Source: Ktedonobacterales bacterium
GTDB taxonomy: Bacteria > Chloroflexota > Ktedonobacteria > Ktedonobacterales > JADMIN01
Assembly (NCBI GenBank): GCA_025928125.1
Contig: JAICKD010000031.1
Coordinates: 1 to 11,898, forward strand
DNA length: 11,898 bases
Reading direction: 5' to 3'
The notes under the pieces are model-generated. The model was not told the origin of the DNA and made no database searches. It worked only from the letters and a program-made list of their open reading frames with translations. The position numbers were made by a program, and so were the translations under genes. Shown piece after piece: positions 7,226-11,898 of this stretch (positions within the stretch are counted from its first letter, which is position 1; the number at the start of each line of letters is the position of its first letter).

Positions 7226-8620
7226 TCAGGATGACTGGAACACGCGATGAAACAGGTCCGATTGCAGCAGCAGTTCTGGGTCATAGCGCTGCTTGAGCTG
7301 AAGAAACGTGTCAACCGTCGCATCTCCCATGCTCGCGCGATAGAGGGCGGATGTGAGAAGGCCGTCCTTAGCGAGGTATAAGCGTCCCCCTGCCGCAATC
7401 ACGAGATCTATCAATTCGCGCAACATCTTCTGAAGCATCGGCAGTCTCTGAGGAACAATCTGATAGTAGGTCTCCAGGGAGAAGCCGTCGAGTTGATAGC
7501 TGAGCAGGAAGGGATCGGGGCGATGCTCTTTGATGACGGCCCAAAGTGGCGCAAATCCAAGCGCTTGTGAGCGTTGCAAGATCTCAGTAAAGACCGCCTC
7601 CGCATGTGGACGTGGGACAAATGCCTGGAGTGACTCAATCCCATGGGGGAGAATCGCTCGGTAGCCCGCAAACGCTGCCAGCGGAAAGAAGGCGCTCTCG
7701 ATCAGCGGTCTCCGTCGCGGCTTCCCTCGATTCCGCCGCTTGCTCCATTCGTACGTCACTCTGTTTGCCACGCGCACGCCGCTCTTCACAGCTGGCCGAG
7801 CTATCGTACCCGCATACCGTGCCAGACTCACCGTCAGCCGGTCTGTTACTTGAGAGACCGGAACGCGCAGGCTTGCGCGATCAGTAACATCGCTGTATGT
7901 CGTGCGGGTGACGATTCCTCGACCCAGATGGGGTCCGCTAGCGAAGCCATCTACCAGCGCCTCAAGGAGATCCGCTGACCGCTCATTCTGGAAGATCGTA
8001 AAGGCCTCACCCAGCGCCGTAACTGGCCGCATCGCACTATCAACATAGCCAGAGGAAATGCGCTGGAGCTTCAAGGTAATGGAAGTGATGATCCCCAGGA
8101 GTCCTGCGCTGCCCACAAACGCGTTGAAGAGATCGGCGTCGCTCGTGGGTGAGACGTCTAGCTCCCGTCCGTTCACCAGGAGCACCCTCAGTGACAGGAC
8201 GTGTTCGCCAAAGGAGCCGCATTTCCAGGCATTCCGTCCTGTTATATTCATCGCCACGCATCCAGCGATGGTCACCTCCGCCGTTGAGGGTGTAACGGGT
8301 GGCCACCATCCGCCCGGCAATGCGATGCGAATCACGTCACGCAAGCTCACGCCTGGTTCGACCTGCATGATGCCTTGCTCCGTATCCCAGGCAAGGATCC
8401 GGCGCATTCCCGTCATGTCGATGACCGCGCCGTGCGTATTGAGCGCGGCATCGGTATAACTGTGTCCTGCGCCATGCGGAATCACCGATAGGCCTTGCGT
8501 CTGCGCCTCGGAAAGCGCCTCCATGAGTTCTGTGCTATCTCTGGGTTTGTAGATAGCGCACGCTGATCGAGCCGTCATGGTCCAGTTCGTAAGCTCAGTA
8601 CGAACCGCCGAAATCGCCAT
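7226..8620 (-). CDS. FAD-binding oxidoreductase, DprE1/aldonolactone-oxidase-like
   Basis: A 464-residue protein, close to the usual DprE1 length. The start is the ATG at 8620 with GAGAGG about 9 nt upstream; the later Met15 would cut the conserved NW segment. The N-terminal half is a PCMH/FAD_binding_4 domain: PHGAGHSYTDAALN (48-61), VEPGVSL (87-93), TPSTAEVTIAGCVAMN (110-125), GSFGEHV (135-141) and GSAGLLGIIT (170-179). The C-terminus has GGRLYLAKD (411-419), and a DPELLLQSDL stretch resembling the C-terminus of DprE1, the decaprenyl-phosphoryl-ribose oxidase; Lys418 falls where DprE1 has its active-site lysine. His53 in GHS is where ALO/GULO-type oxidases attach FAD covalently, whereas DprE1 has GRS. 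No DprE2-like reductase is nearby. Likely role: oxidation of a sugar or polyol hydroxyl, perhaps lipid-linked. It is the first gene of the operon. Confidence 0.85.
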   Translation of the reverse strand: MAISAVRTELTNWTMTARSACAIYKPRDSTELMEALSEAQTQGLSVIPHGAGHSYTDAALNTHGAVIDMTGMRRILAWDTEQGIMQVEPGVSLRDVIRIALPGGWWPPVTPSTAEVTIAGCVAMNITGRNAWKCGSFGEHVLSLRVLLVNGRELDVSPTSDADLFNAFVGSAGLLGIITSITLKLQRISSGYVDSAMRPVTALGEAFTIFQNERSADLLEALVDGFASGPHLGRGIVTRTTYSDVTDRASLRVPVSQVTDRLTVSLARYAGTIARPAVKSGVRVANRVTYEWSKRRNRGKPRRRPLIESAFFPLAAFAGYRAILPHGIESLQAFVPRPHAEAVFTEILQRSQALGFAPLWAVIKEHRPDPFLLSYQLDGFSLETYYQIVPQRLPMLQKMLRELIDLVIAAGGRLYLAKDGLLTSALYRASMGDATVDTFLQLKQRYDPELLLQSDLFHRVFQSS

Positions 8621-8667
8621 GAAATAGCGCCTCTCACAGGATGTGTGGTATCTGTGTCGCTCCTCTG

Positions 8668-8673
8668 ATGATA
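8668..8673 (-). promoter_or_regulatory. -10 element of the five-gene operon promoter
   Basis: On the minus strand TATCAT (5 of 6 matches) lies at 8673-8668. It has no consensus -35; instead the last 11-bp repeat of the PHO-box-like array takes that place, with 11 nt from its GTTCA core to the hexamer. Transcription should begin near 8661, leaving a leader of about 40 nt before the ATG at 8620. A missing -35 is typical of promoters that depend on an activator. Confidence 0.55.
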
Positions 8674-8678
8674 CGCCT

Positions 8679-8733
8679 CATCTTTGAACACGCAATGCGC
8701 CAATCTTGAACCATCTATGAACCATTGCTGAAT
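8679..8733 (-). promoter_or_regulatory. PHO-box-like array: five 11-bp direct repeats
   Basis: Read on the minus strand, five contiguous 11-bp units start at 8733, 8722, 8711, 8700 and 8689. Their first five bases are ATTCA, GTTCA, GTTCA, GCGCA and GTTCA, and three units end in ATG (consensus GTTCAnnGATG). An 11-bp period, one helical turn, is how PhoB/PhoP OmpR-family regulators bind in tandem; the known units are GTTCACC-type in Streptomyces PhoP and CTGTCAT-type in E. coli PhoB. The last core is 11 nt from the -10, the spacing I recall from the E. coli phoA promoter. The fourth unit is degenerate. Another OmpR-family regulator could use the same layout, so phosphate control is a strong inference and not proven. 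Confidence 0.6.
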
Positions 8734-8997
8734 AGTTCTTCACGCTCTTACATGTCCAGCGGCGATGATCGCTCCAGTCGTGAGGAGGGTCATGAGAATT
8801 GGTACGACAGTGTCGTTGCTTTTCAGAAGGTGGAAGATGTAACTGGCAATTCGTCAAAGTGGCGGCTCATCTTCGGCAACTGGCGAGTTGCTAACCCCCG
8901 CCACGAAGCTACCCAGTGAGCGGTGAATTAGCGCTATCTCGCTTTTCACAGCCGTTTTGGGGACAGAGCTGTTCGCTGTGCGGGCGCCTGGAAGCAC
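8734..8997. other. Intergenic region upstream of the PHO-box-like array; inverted repeats, no convincing gene
   Basis: This stretch lies between the repeat array and the stop of the Vps62-like gene. A 64-codon plus-strand frame (8725-8919) has no ribosome site and no family resemblance. Three inverted repeats occur close together: 8804-8816 (ACGACA/TGTCGT around one base), 8833-8839 with 8868-8874 (GAAGATG/CATCTTC), and 8876-8891 (GCAACT/AGTTGC, 4-nt loop). None carries a T-tract. They could be terminators for the Vps62-like operon, an operator or a structured RNA. Confidence 0.4.
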
Positions 8998-10833
8998 CTA
9001 TGTGATCAGTTCGCGCACATTCTCAACCAGGATGAAGATACCGACGAGCACCACCAGCGCCAGCAAGAGCGGCAGAGCAAACTGGATGACGATGACCAAC
9101 GTAGCCACCACCGCCAGCGCGACCGCTACGCCACGAATCAGGCCGTCCAGGGTGCGGTGGAACAGCGCCTCGATGAACGCATACACTCCGAGCAGCGCCG
9201 CCACGCCGGGAATCAGAATGCCAGGGAAGAACTGCGCCAGCACCGCCAGGCTCAGGAGCAACACGCCGACGCTCACCGCGCTCCAGATGGCCGCGAGGCG
9301 ACCGAGCCGCAGGTCAGCCGCGCTCGCCGGGAGGTCGGGGGCATGGAGATGCGCGCGGGGATCGCCGGGATCTCCCGATGCCAGGCGCTCGGCATAGGTG
9401 GCGCATTGTTCCTGGGCGACATCGATGGCCGCGCGTTCTGCCTTGAGCTGGGTCAGCTCTTTGTCTAACTTCTCGAGCTGGCGCTGTGCTTTGTCGGCCT
9501 CAGCCCGCGAGAACGTGCTACGTTGAGCCGCCACCTCCATCTCGAATCCCATCATCTGCGCGGTGGCCTCGTCAATCGTGCGGGACAGTTCATCGCGTTG
9601 CTCGCGCAGCCGCTGCTGTTGTTGCGCAAGGGTTGCCATCGCGGCTGCTGGCGGCGGTGTCTTATCCAGCCCGCTCCAGCCGACCGGGTCGTACCAGCGT
9701 TTCCGTTCTCCGCCGCTGCGGTCAAAGCGCGGGCCAGTGGGCGCATCCTCGCCGCCAAGCAGATCGCCGCTGCGCAGTCCCCAGAGGCCGCGATAATTGT
9801 CCACCCATGGCGGCTCGGGCGACTCCGCCGTTGGTTGGAGGAGACAGACCTGCCATGTCCATGGCTGACCGGGTCCAACGCGCAGCCCATCGCCACGCGC
9901 ATAGTCGACAAACGGGATGTGAATGCCTTCCTGTGTTTTCGGCGGGCCGAGGGAATCGCCCTGGCCAATGCGCGCCCATAGGCGGCGCACCTCCCGCCAG
10001 GCGCGCGCGAGCGGCTGGGTGAAGGGGATCTCGACGGCGGGCATATACTCGCCCCGGAAGAAGTAATTCGCGTGCGAGCCAGCGCCAACATAGACGATAG
10101 GGTGTTCGCCGAGACGCTCCAGCCCCGGATCATCCCAACGGCGGCGCAGGTCGTCACCCTCGCCCAGATGCGCGGAACACGCTAGCCAGCAGGGCTGTAT
10201 CTGGCCGGATGCGTCCTCTGCGGCGTAGACCGTCACCATCTCCCAGTCGCTCTCGTGATCGTTGACGCCGTGGAATGACGAGCGCCAGTCATTGAAGGCA
10301 TAGAAGAAGTAGTATTGCAGCGCGATGTACCCGTGCTGGCGCACGACCCGACCATGATACCACGTGCCACGATGGCTCCCCGCAGCCTGCTCGATGGCCT
10401 GATAACGCTGTGCGGCGCCGACAGCCAGACCGCCCGGCGTGTTGCCACGCAGCAGCAGCGAGAGCGAGAAGAACATATCGAGGAAGCGGGGCAGCAAGCC
10501 GACACGCACGAGTCGCCCTGGTCCGGTGTGGAACTCGCGCAGGGTAGAGTTGCGGCGAAACGCGCGGACCTCGGTGAGCGAAGCGGCGTTGGCGACGCGC
10601 AGATAATAGACGGCGCCGGGCGTCTCGTCGCGGCGCTCCGTCAGGGCCACATCATCCAGCTTGCCTGGCGGCACGAGTATCTCTGGATCAGTGTCAGGGC
10701 AGTAGACCCATAGACTGGCCTGAGCCAGATAGAGATCGGCGCTCATCGGATAGAACTGCTCGCCCCGATTGAAGCACAGAACTGGCTCGAAGCGCCGCAA
10801 CAGCGCCAGATCATTGTCGGTAACTTCTTGCAT
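8998..10833 (-). CDS. Vps62-like domain protein with coiled coil and C-terminal membrane helices
   Basis: A 611-residue protein. The ATG at 10833 (N-terminus MQEVTDNDLALLRRFEPVLCF) was chosen because GAGGGG lies 5 nt upstream and it begins 22 bp after the previous gene; a GTG at 10872 would add 13 poorly conserved-looking residues and overlap that gene. Residues 10-390 resemble the Vps62/DUF946 family: YYFFYAFNDWRSSFHGVNDHE (174-194), SDWEMVTVY (195-203), VYVGAGSHANYF (247-258) and DNYRGLWG (345-352). Residues 402-485 form a Gln/Glu/Arg-rich coiled coil. Residues 512-603 hold about three to four membrane segments. The family is named for a yeast vacuolar sorting gene, but the biochemical function of bacterial members is not known. 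The His/Asp/Glu-rich NDHESDWE and GSHANY motifs look like a metal or catalytic site. It is the second gene of a two-gene unit with a small membrane protein. Confidence 0.7.
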   Translation of the reverse strand: MQEVTDNDLALLRRFEPVLCFNRGEQFYPMSADLYLAQASLWVYCPDTDPEILVPPGKLDDVALTERRDETPGAVYYLRVANAASLTEVRAFRRNSTLREFHTGPGRLVRVGLLPRFLDMFFSLSLLLRGNTPGGLAVGAAQRYQAIEQAAGSHRGTWYHGRVVRQHGYIALQYYFFYAFNDWRSSFHGVNDHESDWEMVTVYAAEDASGQIQPCWLACSAHLGEGDDLRRRWDDPGLERLGEHPIVYVGAGSHANYFFRGEYMPAVEIPFTQPLARAWREVRRLWARIGQGDSLGPPKTQEGIHIPFVDYARGDGLRVGPGQPWTWQVCLLQPTAESPEPPWVDNYRGLWGLRSGDLLGGEDAPTGPRFDRSGGERKRWYDPVGWSGLDKTPPPAAAMATLAQQQQRLREQRDELSRTIDEATAQMMGFEMEVAAQRSTFSRAEADKAQRQLEKLDKELTQLKAERAAIDVAQEQCATYAERLASGDPGDPRAHLHAPDLPASAADLRLGRLAAIWSAVSVGVLLLSLAVLAQFFPGILIPGVAALLGVYAFIEALFHRTLDGLIRGVAVALAVVATLVIVIQFALPLLLALVVLVGIFILVENVRELIT

Positions 10834-10855
10834 CGTCGCCCCTCGCCGTCGGATG

Positions 10856-11425
10856 CTATGTACGTTGCGCACTCTCGTGCCGCACCGGCTGCTGGTCGGG
10901 CTGGGTTCTCGCTGGCGCTGGCGTTAGTGTTGGCACAACCGCACTACCCGCTGTCACAAGCGTTCCAGCGCTGGCGTTCGGAGTAGGTGGGGCGGTGTGT
11001 GGCCGCACGCTCGTATGATGTCGCAGGGTCTCGAAGAAGCGCGTGACAGAACGGGTGTTGAGGTAGAAAATAATGACGATGGGGACGAGCATCTCCAGGT
11101 ACGGCGTGCGCCCCTGAAGGACGCCCCACAGATCGACGGCCAGCGAATAGCCCTGCACCAACAGCGCCAATGTCCAGGCCCACGGGCGCACCAGTAACAG
11201 CGCGACCCCGCCGACAAGCGAGAGCATGGCGACGACGGCATTCGCGCTGGCGCTTGCCCAGCTCAGCGGCGTGATGCCTTCGAGGCTGATAACGAGGTCA
11301 GGAGGTAACTGGCGCCTAAGCGCCAGGATGATGGTTGCGGCGAAAACGGCGACAACCGCACTCAAGACCAGACCTTGCAAGAGCAGCAGGCAGCTGATGA
11401 TTGTTACGCCGCGCGGTCGTTTCAT
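10856..11425 (-). CDS. Small four-helix membrane protein, function unknown
   Basis: A 189-residue protein starting at the ATG at 11425. Membrane segments are visible at about residues 8-36, 60-80, 84-104 and 108-123. Motifs RPRGVTIIS near the N-terminus, LLVRPWAWTLALLVQGYSL (77-95) and YLNTRSVTRFF (121-131) recall small DUF2127-like membrane proteins common in Chloroflexota, but the family is not certain. Residues 138-189 form a Pro/Thr/Ala-rich, probably disordered tail. The only purine-rich ribosome-site candidate (GGGAGAGG) is about 20 nt before the ATG, separated from it by a small hairpin, so translation start control may be unusual. The stop is 22 bp before the Vps62-like start, so the two genes are very likely one operon and their products may work together at the membrane. 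Confidence 0.7.
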   Translation of the reverse strand: MKRPRGVTIISCLLLLQGLVLSAVVAVFAATIILALRRQLPPDLVISLEGITPLSWASASANAVVAMLSLVGGVALLLVRPWAWTLALLVQGYSLAVDLWGVLQGRTPYLEMLVPIVIIFYLNTRSVTRFFETLRHHTSVRPHTAPPTPNASAGTLVTAGSAVVPTLTPAPARTQPDQQPVRHESAQRT

Positions 11426-11426
11426 A

Positions 11427-11449
11427 GAGAATCGGCCAGGAGGCCTCTC
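11427..11449 (-). promoter_or_regulatory. Hairpin in the 5' leader of the small membrane protein gene
   Basis: GAGA (11427-11430) and GGCC (11434-11437) pair with GGCC (11442-11445) and TCTC (11446-11449) around an AGGA loop with a 3-nt bulge. On the mRNA it sits just upstream of the ATG and includes part of the purine-rich stretch, so it could bring that stretch nearer to, or hide it from, the start codon. Confidence 0.35.
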
Positions 11450-11479
11450 CCTTCAGGTTCCAGGTAATTGTATGATGAC

Positions 11480-11641
11480 TCATGCCATGCCGACTGTTAT
11501 CGCTCGCGGTGCATCGTATCAAGTCTCTCTACAGTCGCCATGGGCCAAAAGTGCAAAAACGAGGGCGTGTGTTGATGGGGAGATACGACTTTCGGACCAT
11601 GTGATTGGGGCGTGCTACAATAGCCAGGAGGCTTGTTACCT
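11480..11641. other. Divergent intergenic region between the membrane-protein operon and xylA
   Basis: No gene is seen here. The minus-strand operon may start from the hexamer TACAAT (just outside this stretch, about 11469-11474 on the forward strand), which has no clear -35. The xylA promoter is listed separately. I found no XylR-type or catabolite-repression operator that I would defend. Confidence 0.3.
11613..11621 (+). promoter_or_regulatory. Extended -10 promoter of xylA
   Basis: TGC followed by TACAAT (11613-11621) matches an extended -10 element (TGnTATAAT) at nearly all positions. No good -35 precedes it at 16-18 bp, which extended -10 promoters tolerate. It lies 20 bp before the xylA start, so the leader would be very short, about 14 nt, and would begin near the AGGAGG at 11626-11631. 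Confidence 0.5.
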
Positions 11642-11898
11642 ATGCCAAGCATACAGACCGATTTTATCCCTACCCCGGCCGATAAGTTCACCTTCGGCCT
11701 CTGGACCGTCGGCAACATTGGCCGCGATCCCTTTGGCGAGCCTGTGCGCGCCCCCCGTTCGCCCGTCGAGTTGGTGCATATGCTGGCCGAGGTTGGAGCG
11801 TGGGGCGTCAACTTCCACGACAACGATCTCGTCCCGATTGACGCCACCTCCGCCGAGCGCGACCGTATCGTGCGCGACTTCAAGCAGGCGCTGAGCGA
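11642..11898 (+). CDS. xylA: Xylose isomerase, N-terminal part (runs off the window)
   Basis: The ATG at 11642 follows AGGAGG at 11626-11631 by 10 nt. The frame stays open to the window edge, giving 85 complete codons. The translation holds [21 protein letters not shown] (11-31) and [14 protein letters not shown] (52-65), the N-terminal signature of the short, actinobacterial class of xylose isomerases. The enzyme interconverts D-xylose and D-xylulose (and glucose/fructose) in the cytoplasm using divalent metals. His59 and Asp62 correspond to the catalytic His54-Asp57 pair of the Streptomyces enzyme; the second D of the usual HDDD motif is Asn61 here. The metal-binding residues lie beyond the edge. 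It is transcribed away from the membrane-protein operon. Confidence 0.9.
   Translation, partial: MPSIQTDFIPTPADKFTFGLWTVGNIGRDPFGEPVRAPRSPVELVHMLAEVGAWGVNFHDNDLVPIDATSAERDRIVRDFKQALS

Noticed and set aside
8725..8919. 64-codon plus-strand frame upstream of the PHO-box-like array
   Set aside because: No ribosome site, no recognisable family, and it overlaps inverted repeats.
10834..10872. GTG start that lengthens the Vps62-like protein by 13 residues
   Set aside because: It overlaps the end of the upstream gene, and the ATG at 10833 has a better placed GAGGGG site.
1..11898. CRISPR arrays, tRNA or rRNA genes, transposases and phage genes
   Set aside because: Looked for on both strands by eye; no such repeats, conserved RNA segments or protein motifs were found. 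The only regular repeat series is the 11-bp array at 8679-8733, which is far too short for a CRISPR.

Overview
The window reads as chromosomal DNA of a GC-rich bacterium, most likely a Chloroflexota member (Ktedonobacteria-like). This rests on recognition of family styles, not on a search: a TPR-rich regulator tail, small DUF2277 and DUF2269-type proteins, an actinobacterial-type xylose isomerase and a plant/Chloroflexi-style MGDG-synthase-like glycosyltransferase. I see no tRNA, rRNA, CRISPR array, insertion sequence or phage gene.

Layout. Positions 1-3192 are plus strand: the C-terminal end of a TPR protein, a DUF2277 protein, a four-helix DUF2269-type membrane protein with a TTG start behind a good promoter, and dnaN (sliding clamp). 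dnaN converges on a five-gene minus-strand operon (8620 down to 3287). In transcription order this operon encodes a DprE1/ALO-like FAD oxidase, an ICMT/PEMT-like membrane methyltransferase, a membrane-anchored PIG-L/LmbE deacetylase, a clan GH-A-like glycoside hydrolase and a GT28/MGDG-synthase-like glycosyltransferase. Gaps are 33, 71 and 53 bp, and the last two genes overlap by 4 bp (ATGA). Next comes a 377-bp intergenic region, then a two-gene minus-strand unit (11425 down to 8998) for a small membrane protein and a Vps62-like/coiled-coil/membrane protein. Last is the start of a divergent xylA that runs off the window.

The most notable signal is in front of the five-gene operon. Positions 8679-8733 (minus strand) hold five 11-bp direct repeats with core GTTCA. 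The last one lies exactly 11 nt before a TATCAT -10 hexamer, 48 nt upstream of the oxidase ATG. This is the architecture of PHO boxes bound by PhoB/PhoP-type response regulators. The last gene resembles enzymes that make phosphorus-free glycolipids. Together these suggest a phosphate-starvation-induced membrane-lipid remodelling operon of unfamiliar composition: glycosyl transfer to diacylglycerol, possible sugar deacetylation, oxidation, methylation and trimming. The regulatory signal is seen directly; the pathway is inference.
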